Assembly: GCA_002559145.1 (NCBI GenBank)
Contig: NTXX01000004.1
Coordinates: 128,390 to 192,389, forward strand
DNA: 64,000 nt
From: Bacillus sp. AFS006103
GTDB lineage: Bacteria; Bacillota; Bacilli; Bacillales; Cytobacillaceae
Direction: 5' to 3'
The translations under genes were made by a program, and so were the position numbers. Positions 51,420 to 61,915 of the stretch are shown here, piece by piece. The number at the start of each line of letters is the position of its first letter. Positions within the stretch are counted from its first letter, which is position 1. The notes under the pieces were generated by a model that saw only the letters and a list, made by a program, of their open reading frames with translations, did not search any database and had not been told where the DNA came from.

Positions 51420-52584
51420 CGGCACGTCCTCCGAGTAAGTAGGTAGTATCCGCAAATTTCTTTGTATAGGAATCAAGATTCTTAACACCATTGATGTCCT
51501 GAAGTACGGTCCGATGACCCTGTTCATGCATTTCTTCAGCTAATTGAAAGGCTTCCTTTCGTCGCTCCTGACTGAAAAAGATACAGGTTACTGTGTTTTC
51601 GATGTCATAGCTGCCGAGTGCCTCTAATAATCGATCCAGGTGAACCGCAAACCCGGTCGCACTTGCATTTTTTCCAAATTTCTCAATTAAGCTGTAGCGA
51701 CCGCCATTTCCGATTGGAAAGCCGACTTTTCCTGCATACACTTCAAATAAAATACCAGAGTAGTAGCTCATATGGCTGACGATGGTTAAATCAAATTTTA
51801 CTTGATCCTGTACACCATAATCATTGAGACAATCCCATAATTCCTTTAATTGTAAAATAGCTTGCTTGCCTTGTTCATTTTCAATCAAGTCGAGTGCGGT
51901 ACCGATGATTTCTACTCCGCCCCTAAGGTCAAGGAATTGCAGAAGTCTTTGCTTATCAATCGATGATAGCGATAGTGAGTTAACATGCTCCCGATAACCG
52001 ACATAATTTTTTTCATAGAGGAATCTTCTTAACGAATTGGCTCGTTCATCTGTGCCAAGGATTTGTAAAAATAATTCCTGAGCAAAGCCAATATGGCCGA
52101 TCGATACCTGGAACTCTGATAATCCTGATTTTTTCAAAGAGGAAATGAGCAAGGAGATGACCTCTCCATCACAAGAAACGGTTTCGTCATTCAAGCATTC
52201 GACACCGATTTGCTCGAATTCAGCCGGACGGCCTCCTTCGCGCTGCTGTGCCCGGTAAACGTTAGCGGAATAGGCTAACCGAAGCGGCATGTCATCCTGC
52301 AGTAGTTTGGAAGCTGCCACTCTGGCAATCGGTGCGGTCATGTCGGGTCTCAACACCAGCGTATGGCCCTCTTTATCAAGCAATCTGAACAGTTGGGCAT
52401 CCTGAATGGCCGATGCGGTTCCAACGGTATCATAGTATTCAAGTGTAGGTGTTTCAATAAATTGGCAGCCCCAAAGTTTGATCGTATCCTCCATTAAGGT
52501 ACGAACACGATGTTTCTTTTCATATAACTCTGGCAGCGTGTCTCTCATGCCCAAGGGTTTTTCAAACATAAATAAGCGACTCAT
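51412..52584 (-). CDS. hisZ: ATP phosphoribosyltransferase regulatory subunit
   Basis: The 390-residue histidyl-tRNA-synthetase-like protein cannot charge tRNA. It keeps class II motifs such as [32 protein letters not shown] and FEQIGVECL. It pairs with short HisG for activity and histidine feedback. The ATG at 52584 is chosen because AAAGG touches the ATG at 52593 but stands 9 bases before 52584. First gene of the hisZGDBHAFI operon; hisC is not in this window. Confidence 0.95.
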   Translation of the reverse strand: MSRLFMFEKPLGMRDTLPELYEKKHRVRTLMEDTIKLWGCQFIETPTLEYYDTVGTASAIQDAQLFRLLDKEGHTLVLRPDMTAPIARVAASKLLQDDMPLRLAYSANVYRAQQREGGRPAEFEQIGVECLNDETVSCDGEVISLLISSLKKSGLSEFQVSIGHIGFAQELFLQILGTDERANSLRRFLYEKNYVGYREHVNSLSLSSIDKQRLLQFLDLRGGVEIIGTALDLIENEQGKQAILQLKELWDCLNDYGVQDQVKFDLTIVSHMSYYSGILFEVYAGKVGFPIGNGGRYSLIEKFGKNASATGFAVHLDRLLEALGSYDIENTVTCIFFSQERRKEAFQLAEEMHEQGHRTVLQDINGVKNLDSYTKKFADTTYLLGGRADE

Positions 52585-52667
52585 CCTGCTCATCCTTTAT
52601 CGTTAGATTACTTTATTAGTATATTGAATATTTTCTAATTACTTTAGTCTGCTAATGTGATAATGAA

Positions 52668-52687
52668 GTAAAGTAGTTTTAGTTTAC
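52668..52687. promoter_or_regulatory. Possible operator before the his operon
   Basis: GTAAAGTA-GTTT-TAGTTTAC is an inverted repeat with one mismatch, 84-103 bases before hisZ. Related TTACTTTA strings occur at about 52607 and 52639. No T-box leader is recognised. Which regulator binds is unknown. Confidence 0.35.
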
Positions 52688-52736
52688 TCTTAGGGAAACA
52701 TTTCGTCAATCAAAAAATTGAAACAATTTGGAGTGG

Positions 52737-52826
52737 ATTCCGCCTGATTTGGGTAGGATTCCGCCGAACTTGAGGAGGATTCCGCCAACTTGACCAACAA
52801 TGCCGCCAAACTCTGATTAATTCCGC
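52737..52826 (+). repeat. 21-bp periodic ATTCCGCC array, copy B
   Basis: Units start at 52737, 52758, 52779, 52800 (ATGCCGCC variant) and 52820: three steps of 21 bp, then one of 20. The array lies between the nucleotidase terminators and the his promoter region, its near edge 153 bp before the hisZ start codon. The 390-base gap holds no gene. Confidence 0.88.
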
Positions 52827-52857
52827 GAAACGACAATTTTTATAGTAAGTTTACTAC

Positions 52858-52884
52858 AAAAAAAACCCGGTTGCGAAAACCGGA
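52858..52884 (-). terminator. Second terminator after the nucleotidase gene
   Basis: CCGGTT/AACCGG stem followed on the minus strand by T8. Confidence 0.85.
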
Positions 52885-52915
52885 CTAAAAAATTTGCAAT
52901 ACTTTATTTTTTCAT

Positions 52916-52953
52916 ATTAAAAAAGAAGCACCCCTGAAAAGTTTCAGGGGCAC
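52916..52953 (-). terminator. First terminator after the nucleotidase gene
   Basis: GTGCCCCTGAAA pairs with TTTCAGGGGTGC on the minus strand, followed by TTCTTTTTT. Confidence 0.9.
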
Positions 52954-52975
52954 TCCGAGTTACAACGCTAGTTTT

Positions 52976-55900
52976 TTACCAGAACTTTGAATTGCTTTTA
53001 ACAAGAGTAACGGAGCTAGCTTTACTAGTATTCCCTGCTGCATCCGTTGCGGTAAAGGTTAGGACTGTTCCATGGGTTTGTGCTGATTTAAATGAAATAG
53101 TGAATACTCCGTTTTCATCAGCAACTGCCTTGCCTAACAATAATTTTCCTTCAAAGACTTCCACAGTTGAACCAGCCTCTGCTTTTCCAGTAACACTCTT
53201 TGCAGGGGCAATGATTTGTCCAACATCCGGTGCGTCTGGAGCCGTAACATCTTTCACTACTACCTTTGTTTCTGCACTAGTGTTACCAGCAGCGTCTGTT
53301 GCTGTAACCACGACTTCAGTTCCCGCTTTTAAAGCAGCTATGGTTAGTGTAAACGAGCCATCAGCTTGTGCTTTAGCTGTACCAATCACTTGACCATCGG
53401 CTTTTACCTCAACCTTTGCACCATCTTCTGTATTACCAGTGATTTGTGTCGATTGATCGGTCACTTCATTAACAGTTGGCGCATTAGGTGCGACCTTGTC
53501 AATTAAAATTCTGCCTTCAATTTGGGCTGAAACTGGGCCAGTGAAGGATTTAACGTAATCAATAAACGCATCGATATCCGTCATCCTTGTGACACGATTC
53601 GTTCCTTGTTTAAGGACAACAAATCCATCGCCGCCGTCCGCCATGAAGTTATTTACTGTAACAGAATATACCTTATTTGGGTCAATTTTCGAACCATTCG
53701 GCAGGTAAATATCGAGCACCTTTTGCCCAAGTGGCAAATTATTGGTCCAGGTATACTTTAAGCCTGAAATTTGCATAATACGGTTTCTGTCTGCTGCAAA
53801 TTGTTGATTTAATAATATTCTTACTTGTTCACCGGTAATGTTCATTGTCACGATATCATTTCCGAAAGGCTGGATGGCGAAAAGGTCGCCCCAAGTAATT
53901 GGGCCTGCCTTTTTAATCTCATCACGGATCCCGCCCACGTTCATAAAGGCAAAGTCAGTTTTCGTTGCAGCCTTCATACCATCGGCAATCAGGTTACCGA
54001 GTGCCGTTTCTCCGTCTGCATTAGCAGTTCGAGAAATTGGAGCAGTTGCTTCACCAACTACTTCACCTGTAATCGGGGCAATATCTGCTTGATATTTTTC
54101 AAGTTCTCCTTTGATTTTGGCATCTGGAGTAATAGCATCTCTGAAGGTGGATGCGACTTCAGCTTGTTTCTCGACAATATCCTGCGTGACCGGGTCAATA
54201 GTCAATTCAACATCAGAGAATGCTGTACCATAAGAATAGGACTGTACTAACAATTTTCCAGACACTGTTGAGTTCAAGTACTTGTGGTCATGGGCACCGT
54301 AGATCACGTCAACTTCGTCATCAATGGCTTTAGCCATTTCAACCACTTTACCGGTTGGGTTACTTCCATTCGTTGCAGAAGTACCAGGATCATGGGCAAG
54401 AACGATGATAGTTTCGACACCTTTTCCTTTTAACTCAGCTGCATATTTATTAACAGCTTCCACTTCGTCTGTGAATTTAACGCCAGCCACACCGCTTGCC
54501 GTCACGATACTTGGTGTTTCCGTTGTAACGACACCGATGAAGCCAATCTTAACGCCGTCCACTTCTTTGATTGCATATGGAGGTAAAATTAATTCGCCAG
54601 TTTTCTCATCCTCAACGTTGGCAACAACATATTGGAAGTCGGCACCTTCAAATGCACCATACTTATCAACTGTTTTTGGATGGGAACCGCCATTGATTAA
54701 ACGCTTCATTTCTACTACGCCTTCATCAAATTCATGGTTACCGATCGTACCAATATCCATTCCGATTTCATTCATGAAACGAATCGTTGGCTCATCTTGT
54801 AATAGCGCAGATACCGGACGGCTTGCCCCTACTAAGTCTCCAGCTTGTAATGTCAAAGTATTGGCAGGGTTGGTTGCTTCTCTTTGCTTTAAGTACGCTG
54901 CTAAGTATTCAATACCGCCGACAGCACGACCAGATACGTTAGTTGTATAGTCTAATTGTCCGTGGAAATCATTAATTCCTAATAATTGAACATGGACATT
55001 TTGGTCTAATTCAAATAAATTGTAACCAGCTTTCGTTGTGGATGCCCCAAGGTCTTTGACATCTGGTTGTTGTCCAAGGTATGCCTTTGCCTCTGGAGCA
55101 GAGTGGAATACTACTTTGGCAACGCCGCCAACAGGAGCAATTTTCCAGTTGTTGTCTGCGACAGGGTTAATTGTCCCCTTAGCTGAAATATAATCCATTA
55201 AGATTTGACGGTTTTCAAATGGAGAATCAACGACTACTTTCGCACTCTTCAATTCTGCTAAACCGCCGCTTCCGCCAGCACGGTAGTTATTTGTTGCTAC
55301 GATGAATTTTTGCGCTGGGTCAACAGGTGTTCCATCCATCATCTTTAAGTTAACAACGCGCTCGCCTTTTGGCTTCGTGACATCAATTTCGTATTTCACA
55401 CCATCAAGAACATCATAATTGTATGGACGGAAATCATAATCTAGTAAATCTTGATTTCCCTCTTTATTTGGATCAATGGTATTGAATTGTTTCGCTGATT
55501 CTTCGATCCATCTTTTTACTTGATCGCCTGTTATTTCAACAGCTTTTAAGGTGTTATCAAATAAGTACAGGTCAGCAGCGCTCTTAATTGTCACGTCACC
55601 TTTAGCAATGTTTGTATAATCCGCTACGCCGCCGCGACCGCCTTTAAACGGTGCTGCCGCTGAAAGAACGGGAACGTCCTTATACTCTGGTGCATTTGTG
55701 TTAATCCACTTTTTCACATAATCCATTTGTGCTGCATTGACGATTTGTGTAGAAGCGTCATCCATTACGCGAGTGAAGTAGCTATGCATTGGAATTTCAG
55801 TCGTACCGATTTTTCCACGTACATAGGCAAGTGTTTGTTCGTGGATTGCTTGTGCATCACTTACAATTGTCGCGTCTGAAGCGGTAAGAGCCGTTACTGG

Positions 55901-56944
55901 ACGGTTCACTGATTTAGAATTAGCTTTATCAACTATCCACTTGCCGTTTGTATCTTTAACAAGGGCTAAATCAAGCACACCAAGGTTATTACCCCAGAAT
56001 CCTGCTTCAACAGCTTGTACTCCATTGATGGTACCCTTGGTGTTATCGATTCCAGTCTTGCCGGTAAATGATGCATCACCAGGGAAGTTTACGTGAGCAT
56101 GTCCAAAAAGCATGGCATCAATGCCAGCAACTTTGGTTAGATCGTAAACAGCATTCTCTGCGAGTTCTTTGTCTGCCTCAGCGATATCACAGCCAGAGTG
56201 CGCAATCGCAACAATTACATCTGCCCCTGCTGCTTTCATTTCTGGAATGAATTTATTGGCTTGTTTCACAATATCCTTCGTAATGACTTTTCCATTTAGG
56301 TTATCTTTATCCCACTGCATAATTTGCGGTGGAGCGAAGCCGATTACCCCAACTTTAATGGTGGATTCATTACCCGCACTATCTTTAATAGTTTTATTGA
56401 TAATTTGGTACGGTGTAAAATAGTTTACATCATTATCCGGGTTGGAATCATGATCATCAGCGTAAATGTTGGCGTTTACAATCGGGAACTGTACTTCTTC
56501 CTGAACATCTTTTAAGTAATCTAAACCATAGTTAAATTCATGGTTCCCGACAATTCCTGCATCATATTTTAAATAATTCATTGCTTTATAAATTGGATGT
56601 GTCTCATTTGGTCCAAGTTTATTAACTTTGGCAACATAACTTGCTAGCGGATTCCCTTGGATCGTATCACCCGCATCAAAAAGCATGGAGTTATCAGCTT
56701 CAGATCTGGCTTGCTGGATTAGAGTAGCTGTTTTTGCTAAACCGTAATTTGTCACAGCTGTATCCTTGAAATAATCATACGGCAAAACATTAGAATGCAG
56801 ATCCGTAGTTTCTAAGATTCGTAGGGTAGCTGTGTTTTCTGAGGCAGCTTTTACATTATAAGGTATTGCTGGTGAAACAATTGTACTAAGTAGCAAAGCT
56901 GTAGTAGCCATTTTGCTTAATTGACTAATTTTCTTTTTCTTCAT
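52976..56944 (-). CDS. Tandem surface nucleotidase (2',3'-cyclic phosphodiesterase / 5'-nucleotidase)
   Basis: The 1322-residue exported enzyme has a signal peptide (about 1-35), then two full units of metallophosphatase plus 5'-nucleotidase C-terminal domain. Unit 1 (about 40-620) has LRILETTDLHSNVLPYDYF, DAGDTIQGNP and GNHEFNYGLDYL. Unit 2 (about 655-1130) has LLGINDFHGQLDYT, LQAGDLVG, IGNHEFDEGV and YGAHDHKYLN. Two Ig-like Asp/Thr-rich modules end it. This is the CpdB/YfkN layout: the first unit acts on cyclic nucleotides, the second as 5'-nucleotidase, for phosphate scavenging. No LPXTG anchor. The ATG at 56944 follows AGGTGA. Confidence 0.94.
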   Translation of the reverse strand: MKKKKISQLSKMATTALLLSTIVSPAIPYNVKAASENTATLRILETTDLHSNVLPYDYFKDTAVTNYGLAKTATLIQQARSEADNSMLFDAGDTIQGNPLASYVAKVNKLGPNETHPIYKAMNYLKYDAGIVGNHEFNYGLDYLKDVQEEVQFPIVNANIYADDHDSNPDNDVNYFTPYQIINKTIKDSAGNESTIKVGVIGFAPPQIMQWDKDNLNGKVITKDIVKQANKFIPEMKAAGADVIVAIAHSGCDIAEADKELAENAVYDLTKVAGIDAMLFGHAHVNFPGDASFTGKTGIDNTKGTINGVQAVEAGFWGNNLGVLDLALVKDTNGKWIVDKANSKSVNRPVTALTASDATIVSDAQAIHEQTLAYVRGKIGTTEIPMHSYFTRVMDDASTQIVNAAQMDYVKKWINTNAPEYKDVPVLSAAAPFKGGRGGVADYTNIAKGDVTIKSAADLYLFDNTLKAVEITGDQVKRWIEESAKQFNTIDPNKEGNQDLLDYDFRPYNYDVLDGVKYEIDVTKPKGERVVNLKMMDGTPVDPAQKFIVATNNYRAGGSGGLAELKSAKVVVDSPFENRQILMDYISAKGTINPVADNNWKIAPVGGVAKVVFHSAPEAKAYLGQQPDVKDLGASTTKAGYNLFELDQNVHVQLLGINDFHGQLDYTTNVSGRAVGGIEYLAAYLKQREATNPANTLTLQAGDLVGASRPVSALLQDEPTIRFMNEIGMDIGTIGNHEFDEGVVEMKRLINGGSHPKTVDKYGAFEGADFQYVVANVEDEKTGELILPPYAIKEVDGVKIGFIGVVTTETPSIVTASGVAGVKFTDEVEAVNKYAAELKGKGVETIIVLAHDPGTSATNGSNPTGKVVEMAKAIDDEVDVIYGAHDHKYLNSTVSGKLLVQSYSYGTAFSDVELTIDPVTQDIVEKQAEVASTFRDAITPDAKIKGELEKYQADIAPITGEVVGEATAPISRTANADGETALGNLIADGMKAATKTDFAFMNVGGIRDEIKKAGPITWGDLFAIQPFGNDIVTMNITGEQVRILLNQQFAADRNRIMQISGLKYTWTNNLPLGQKVLDIYLPNGSKIDPNKVYSVTVNNFMADGGDGFVVLKQGTNRVTRMTDIDAFIDYVKSFTGPVSAQIEGRILIDKVAPNAPTVNEVTDQSTQITGNTEDGAKVEVKADGQVIGTAKAQADGSFTLTIAALKAGTEVVVTATDAAGNTSAETKVVVKDVTAPDAPDVGQIIAPAKSVTGKAEAGSTVEVFEGKLLLGKAVADENGVFTISFKSAQTHGTVLTFTATDAAGNTSKASSVTLVKSNSKFW

Positions 56945-57196
56945 AGTCCCTATCACCTATCCCTTTGGATTATTCTTTCTGCTAAGAACCCACGCCCGAG
57001 ATTATGTAAAAGTGATCCTCCCCTTTTATAAAGATCCAGACAAAAAACGGCAAATTTTTAATAGATTACTACTATTAAAAACTTGCCTTCTATTTAGACT
57101 GAATCTCCAAGTATGTATGCTTTATTATTATATCGTTCTTTGACAAGAACGAAAATGTGTCTTATTTACTATTTTCGTACTCAATTTTAAGATAAA

Positions 57197-57228
57197 ATAA
57201 AAAAAGCCTGGTCGAAATGGACCAGACT
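57197..57228 (-). terminator. Terminator of the yvlA-like/hprK-to-yvoF gene string
   Basis: AGTCTGGTC/GACCAGGCT stem on the minus strand followed by T7, touching the yvoF stop codon. Confidence 0.9.
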
Positions 57229-57760
57229 AACCCCTTTTTCCATAAATTGCATCATCCGCCCAGCGTTCGGCTAATTCTTCCTTCGTGTAAATGACCCGCA
57301 TCGGATTCCCTCCCACAAACGCACCTGGAGGTACATCCTTATGTACCAGTGTCCCAGCCGAGACAATTGCGCCATCACCAATCGTGATCCCAGGCAGGAT
57401 TGTCGAATTGGCACCAATCATTACTTCGCTGCCAATCACAACCGGACCCAACCGGTATTCTTTAATTAAATACTCATGCGCTAGAATTGTCGTGTTATAT
57501 CCGATAACCGTATTACGGCCGACACTGATCTTCTCCGGGAACATGACATCCAGCATAACCATCAACGCGAAGGAAGTTTGCTCACCCACCTTAAGCCCGA
57601 GAAAAACGCGGTACAGCCAATTTTTCATTCCCAAAAAAGGGGTATAGCGTGCGAGCTGGATGACTATAAAATTTCTGACCACTTTCCAAAAAGGCACAGT
57701 CTTGTAGACGTGCCATAAAGAATTTGCCCCTTCAACGGGATAGCGGGTCGTATTTCTCAC
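57227..57760 (-). CDS. yvoF: Left-handed beta-helix acyltransferase (YvoF-like)
   Basis: The 177-residue protein of the hexapeptide-repeat O-acetyltransferase family shows repeated I/V-G-x4 units (ISVGRNTVIGYNTTIL, VVIGSEVMIGANSTILPGI, IGDGAIVSAGTLV) and the closing GAFVGGNPMRVIYTKEE. The acceptor is unknown; maltose or cell-surface sugar acetylation is typical of relatives. It is 5 bases after ppaX, as in B. subtilis. Confidence 0.9.
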   Translation of the reverse strand: MRNTTRYPVEGANSLWHVYKTVPFWKVVRNFIVIQLARYTPFLGMKNWLYRVFLGLKVGEQTSFALMVMLDVMFPEKISVGRNTVIGYNTTILAHEYLIKEYRLGPVVIGSEVMIGANSTILPGITIGDGAIVSAGTLVHKDVPPGAFVGGNPMRVIYTKEELAERWADDAIYGKRG

Positions 57761-57765
57761 TCAAT

Positions 57766-58410
57766 TCACTCCCCGAGAATGGTAAGTAAGTCAGCCATGT
57801 TCTCTAAAATATAATCCGGTTCATATTTGGCAATATAGTCTCTGCCTTTAATCGACCATGCACAACCGGCCGTTACCGTCCCAGCATTTTTACCAGCTAA
57901 AATATCATGGTAATTATCCCCGACCATCATTGTCTCTTCAGGTGTTGAATCCAGCTGTTCCAGTGCTTTAAAGATTGGTTCGGGATCGGGCTTGGTTTTA
58001 CTGACATGATCGTAGGTTACAACCACTTCAAAAAATCGTTCAAGGTCCATCAAACGCAAACCCTTCAGCGTCACATCATGACGTTTAGTCGTGACGATCC
58101 CAAGTTTATACCCCTTATCCTTCAATGACTGCACCGTTTCAAAGACACCGGCAAATTCCGTCACCAACTCATCATGGTTGGCAATATTAAAGGCACGGTA
58201 TTCTAAAACCATTTCCTCTACCAGGTCAGGGTTGATACTGCCAAACGCTTCATGCAGCGTAGGTCCGAGAAACGGAAGGACGTCCTCACGCTGGTATTTG
58301 CTTGGGTAGTATTTTTCCAACGTGTGCAGATAAGTCGAAATAATTAACTCATTCGTATCAATTAATGTCCCATCTAAATCAAAGAGAATTGTCGTAATTT
58401 TGTTTTTCAT
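57766..58410 (-). CDS. ppaX: Pyrophosphatase PpaX
   Basis: The 214-residue HAD-superfamily enzyme has motif [13 protein letters not shown], motif II VTTKRHD, motif III Lys in [11 protein letters not shown] and motif [18 protein letters not shown]. PpaX hydrolyses pyrophosphate made when HPr kinase/phosphorylase dephosphorylates P-Ser-HPr. hprK is three genes upstream in the same operon. Its start lies 32 bases inside the end of yvoD. Confidence 0.96.
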   Translation of the reverse strand: MKNKITTILFDLDGTLIDTNELIISTYLHTLEKYYPSKYQREDVLPFLGPTLHEAFGSINPDLVEEMVLEYRAFNIANHDELVTEFAGVFETVQSLKDKGYKLGIVTTKRHDVTLKGLRLMDLERFFEVVVTYDHVSKTKPDPEPIFKALEQLDSTPEETMMVGDNYHDILAGKNAGTVTAGCAWSIKGRDYIAKYEPDYILENMADLLTILGE

Positions 58411-59347
58411 AGGTTGCTTCCTTTCCTTTCACAAGCCCCGAGCGTTTCCAAATCGTACCGACAATTAAGGTTAATACAATTGCCACCCCAATCCGGATGA
58501 GAAACAATGGCACAATCGGAATGCCGAGTGGTAAGAAGATTAATGTATCCTCCACGACAGCATGGCAAGCCATTAGAAAAATAAACGCCAGGGTAATATC
58601 CTTTTTGCTGACTCCATCTTCTTTAACCGCCTGAATCATCACACCGGCACCATAAGCTAAGCCGAACAAGAGTCCTGCCGCCATCGTGGTTGAAGTATTT
58701 TCCTGCATGCCGAGCGTTTTGGTAACGGGCGCCATTGTTTTTGAAAACTTATGTAACCATTGTAAGTCTTTTAAAATTTGAATCACAATCATCAGTGGAA
58801 TGACAATCATGGCAAGTTGTATAATACCCAGCCCTGCCTTTTGAATCGCCTCAAGGAGAATACCACTCACGCCCGCAGCCGGTTCGGCACTTTGCTCAAT
58901 AAATCCATATTGAGCGGTCTCACCGCCGCCATGCCAGACTAGATTTATCACTGCCGCTGAAAGCAATGCAAGTCCAGGTCTTGTGACGAGAACCACCCAC
59001 AGCTTAACACCGGCTTTCATAGCAACGCCCGATTCGATAAATAAATTATGGGAAAATGAAAGCATTACTGCTAAAATAAACACTTCTTTTACCGAAAAAT
59101 CGAGCGTTAATATCGCTCCAATTGCGGCATAGAGATTAAGAAAATTCCCGAGCACAAGCGGAATGGCCGCATCCCCTGACAAGCCAATCAGCTTCATAAG
59201 CGGGGAAATCAATTTAATGATCCATGGCAGTACAGGTGTATACTGCAGAACCGCCACAATCAGGGTCACTGGAAAGATAATTTTCCCCAATGTCCATGTG
59301 GTCTTAAAGCCAACCTGTAACCCCTTTTTTAATGAATTAAAAAGCAT
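58379..59347 (-). CDS. yvoD: Nucleoside-recognition (Gate) domain membrane protein YvoD
   Basis: The 322-residue membrane protein has about eight hydrophobic segments in two Gate/nucleoside-recognition-like halves ([20 protein letters not shown], and [19 protein letters not shown]). The function is unknown; SpmA/SpmB-like proteins are relatives. The ATG at 59347 is chosen since AAGGAGG is 11 bases upstream; a TTG nearer the site is too close. It lies between lgt and ppaX and overlaps ppaX. Confidence 0.88.
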   Translation of the reverse strand: MLFNSLKKGLQVGFKTTWTLGKIIFPVTLIVAVLQYTPVLPWIIKLISPLMKLIGLSGDAAIPLVLGNFLNLYAAIGAILTLDFSVKEVFILAVMLSFSHNLFIESGVAMKAGVKLWVVLVTRPGLALLSAAVINLVWHGGGETAQYGFIEQSAEPAAGVSGILLEAIQKAGLGIIQLAMIVIPLMIVIQILKDLQWLHKFSKTMAPVTKTLGMQENTSTTMAAGLLFGLAYGAGVMIQAVKEDGVSKKDITLAFIFLMACHAVVEDTLIFLPLGIPIVPLFLIRIGVAIVLTLIVGTIWKRSGLVKGKEATYEKQNYDNSL

Positions 59348-59378
59348 TTCCCCCAAACCCTCCTTTTTAAAAAGACGA

Positions 59379-60197
59379 TTAAAGATTCTCTTGATCTAAA
59401 TAACGTCGCTCCGTCATCTGCTTAGTTCGACGATAGATGAGGATAGCTAATGCACCAATCACCAATGCAATCGAAATCATTTGCGCCATTCGGAGACTTC
59501 CAATCATTAAACTATCTGTCCGTAAGCCTTCGATGAAAAAGCGGCCCACAGAATACCAAATCACATAGGTAAGGAACAGTTCACCGCGCCGGAAATTGAC
59601 CCGGCGAAGGAAAATTAATAGGAAAAAGCCTGCAAAGTCCCAGAGAGATTCATAAAGGAATGTGGGATGATAATAGGTTCCGTTAATATACATTTGATCA
59701 ATAATAAATTGAGGTAAATGCAAGTTTTCAAGGAAAGACCTTGTCACTTCCCCGCCATGGGCCTCCTGGTTCATGAAATTCCCCCAGCGGCCAATCGCCT
59801 GTCCGAGAATAATACTTGGTGCAGCAATATCGGCAATTTTCCAAAAGGATATACCTCGTTTTTTCGCAAATACATAGGCGGTCAAGACGGAACCAATTAA
59901 GGCACCGTGAATGGCGATGCCGCCATTCCATATTTGCGGGATATCTGCCGGATGTTTGACATAATAATCCCATTCAAAAATTACATAATAAATGCGCGCC
60001 GAAATAATCGCGATCGGTATGGCCCACAGCATTAAATCGGCAAACGTGTCTTTATCAAGTCCCCGCTTGTTCCCTTCCCGGATCGCAAGGTACAAGGCAA
60101 GTGCCAGACCTGATCCAATAATCACTCCATACCAATGCACCGAAATCGGCCCTAGTGTAAAGGCAATCGGATTTAGCGGTTGAATAGTTTCGTTCAT
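59379..60197 (-). CDS. lgt: Prolipoprotein diacylglyceryl transferase
   Basis: The 272-residue membrane enzyme adds diacylglycerol to the lipobox Cys of prolipoproteins, the first step of lipoprotein maturation. Seen: [29 protein letters not shown] with the essential His, and the Lgt signature [16 protein letters not shown], plus seven membrane helices. It stands 20 bases after hprK, as in Bacillus. Confidence 0.98.
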   Translation of the reverse strand: MNETIQPLNPIAFTLGPISVHWYGVIIGSGLALALYLAIREGNKRGLDKDTFADLMLWAIPIAIISARIYYVIFEWDYYVKHPADIPQIWNGGIAIHGALIGSVLTAYVFAKKRGISFWKIADIAAPSIILGQAIGRWGNFMNQEAHGGEVTRSFLENLHLPQFIIDQMYINGTYYHPTFLYESLWDFAGFFLLIFLRRVNFRRGELFLTYVIWYSVGRFFIEGLRTDSLMIGSLRMAQMISIALVIGALAILIYRRTKQMTERRYLDQENL

Positions 60198-60217
60198 CTC
60201 TCTATCTCCTCTTCCCC

Positions 60218-61153
60218 TTAAATATCTTCATGGTCACCGTCTTCAATAACATCTGACAAGCGCTCCGTAAATTGCTGCGCCGCATTCACGCCCATTCTTT
60301 TCAGACGGAAATTCATGGATGCAACTTCAATAATAACAGCCAGATTTCGGCCTGGACGAACAGGGATGGTCATCTTTGGAACATCCGTATCAATAATTTT
60401 CATTGTCTCTTCATCTAAACCAAGACGATCATACTGTTTTTTAGAATCCCAAATTTCTAAATTCATAACGAGCGTGATGCGTTTATTACTCCGTACCGCA
60501 CCGGCTCCAAACAGAGTCATCACATTGATAATCCCTAACCCGCGGATTTCTAATAAATGCTCAATTAAATCCGGAGAAGTTCCGACTAAGGTATCCTGAT
60601 CTTCCTGACGGATTTCCACACAGTCGTCAGCAACAAGGCGGTGTCCGCGCTTAACCAATTCTAAGGCGGTTTCACTTTTACCTACACCGCTTTTTCCGGT
60701 AATTAACACACCAATTCCATACACATCTACTAAGACACCATGCACAGCCGTGGTTGGTGCCAGCTTGCTTTCTAAGTAATTGGTTAAACGGCTAGAAAAA
60801 CGGGTGGTTTTCATGCCCACTCGAAGAACAGGGACGGATTCACGCTCTGACGCTTCAATTAGCTCTACAGGTACCTCAATATCTCGGGTGACGATGATCG
60901 CCGGAGTGATATCCGTGCATAAACGTTCCATTCGTGAAATTCGTTCATTTTCAGGCAGCATTTCAAAAAAGGAAAGTTCGGTTTTACCTAACAATTGAAT
61001 GCGTTCCGCTGGATAAAATTCAAAATAACCGGCCATTTCAATTCCTGGACGGGAGATATCACTCATTGTAATCGGGCGGTTAATTCCTTCTTCCCCGCTC
61101 ACCAATTCAAGATTAAATTTCTCGACTATATCTTTCGTACGTACTTTTGGCAA
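60218..61153 (-). CDS. hprK: HPr kinase/phosphorylase
   Basis: The 311-residue bifunctional enzyme phosphorylates and dephosphorylates Ser46 of HPr and Crh in response to fructose bisphosphate, ATP and phosphate. Seen: His in [18 protein letters not shown], Walker [15 protein letters not shown] (about residues 152-165), the second motif [20 protein letters not shown] and the C-terminal [18 protein letters not shown]. Both a target (crh) and the pyrophosphate remover (ppaX) are in this window. GGAGG lies before the ATG. Confidence 0.98.
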   Translation of the reverse strand: MPKVRTKDIVEKFNLELVSGEEGINRPITMSDISRPGIEMAGYFEFYPAERIQLLGKTELSFFEMLPENERISRMERLCTDITPAIIVTRDIEVPVELIEASERESVPVLRVGMKTTRFSSRLTNYLESKLAPTTAVHGVLVDVYGIGVLITGKSGVGKSETALELVKRGHRLVADDCVEIRQEDQDTLVGTSPDLIEHLLEIRGLGIINVMTLFGAGAVRSNKRITLVMNLEIWDSKKQYDRLGLDEETMKIIDTDVPKMTIPVRPGRNLAVIIEVASMNFRLKRMGVNAAQQFTERLSDVIEDGDHEDI

Positions 61154-61171
61154 GAAGCTTCCTCCTTAACT

Positions 61172-61382
61172 AGAAAAGCATTAGGCGCCTGCCTATCGGC
61201 GATATAGGGAGACTTTTCGATGGCAAGCGTAGCGTTGCCAGAGAATTAGTCTCCCTTAATGCGTACATAAAGCGTTAGCTTTATGTAGCCAAGCATAAGA
61301 CGAGCCGGCATGAAGGTTGCTCTTTAACCTTCTTGACGGATTGGCTTATGACCTCGAGCAGATGGCGCCTGAAGCTAGACAG
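61172..61382. repeat. Multi-hairpin Bacillaceae intergenic element, about 210 bp
   Basis: On the minus strand it begins CTGTCTAGCTTCAGGCGCC and ends GGCGCCTAATGCTTTTCTAG, a terminal pair I recognise from repeats in many Bacillaceae genomes. Inside are clear hairpins: AAGGTT/AACCTT, CATAAAGC/GCTTTATG, TGGCAA/TTGCCA nested in GGGAGACT/AGTCTCCC. No coding frame. It lies upstream of hprK. Function unknown. Confidence 0.75.
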
Positions 61383-61496
61383 TAATCAATTTCAAAGCAA
61401 ATTTTATTCCATTTCCACTTATTTTAGCATTTTTCGAGGAATAACCATACTTTCCTGTCTAAAAAATTAGAATGGGTAGATTCAGATATTTTCACC

Positions 61497-61527
61497 AAAA
61501 AAAGTGCACACCGGTTTAGTGTACACC
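61497..61527 (-). terminator. Terminator after yvlD
   Basis: GTGTACAC (61527-61520) pairs with GTGTGCAC (61511-61504) on the minus strand, followed by T7. It splits the yvl genes from hprK. Confidence 0.88.
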
Positions 61528-61534
61528 CTTAACA

Positions 61535-61900
61535 TTAATCCTTTGATTTCCTTGATGGCTGTAGCAGTGTTTTTTGAATAATCAAGTTTACGAGCGACAT
61601 CAGGATCGCAAAAAAGAAGGCCATCCCAAATCCAGAAATCTCAAAGGCATCCCCCATTAAATAATCCGTCAGCTCAAGCGTAATCGCGTTGATAACAAAT
61701 AGGAACAATCCTAACGTTAAAACCGTCACCGGCAAGGTAAAGAGAATCAGAAGCGGGCGCACCAATACATTTAATATTGACAATAAGATACTTGCCTGAA
61801 GTGCGGCGCTAAATCCTGTTAGTTGAAAGCTCTCGTGAAAATAACCGGCCAGTGCCATAAATAAAACCGCATTAATCAAACATCCAATCAGCCATCTCAT
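61535..61900 (-). CDS. yvlD: Phage-holin-4-superfamily membrane protein (YvlD)
   Basis: The 121-residue protein has four hydrophobic segments and the family core ILLSILNVLVRPLLILFTLP with LFLFVINAITLELTDYL. It is annotated as a holin-like or DUF360-type membrane protein; the name does not imply a phage. In B. subtilis the yvlABCD operon belongs to the SigW envelope-stress response. Here it follows yvlB by 15 bases. Confidence 0.88.
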   Translation of the reverse strand: MRWLIGCLINAVLFMALAGYFHESFQLTGFSAALQASILLSILNVLVRPLLILFTLPVTVLTLGLFLFVINAITLELTDYLMGDAFEISGFGMAFFFAILMSLVNLIIQKTLLQPSRKSKD

Positions 61901-61915
61901 TTTCAGTTCCCCTAG

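Noticed and set aside
52585..52736. T-box leader before the his operon
   Set aside because: No T-box consensus, specifier loop or terminator/antiterminator pair could be found; only a small inverted repeat is present.
61535..61900. Prophage holin
   Set aside because: The protein belongs to the YvlD membrane family named after holins, and no phage genes are nearby.
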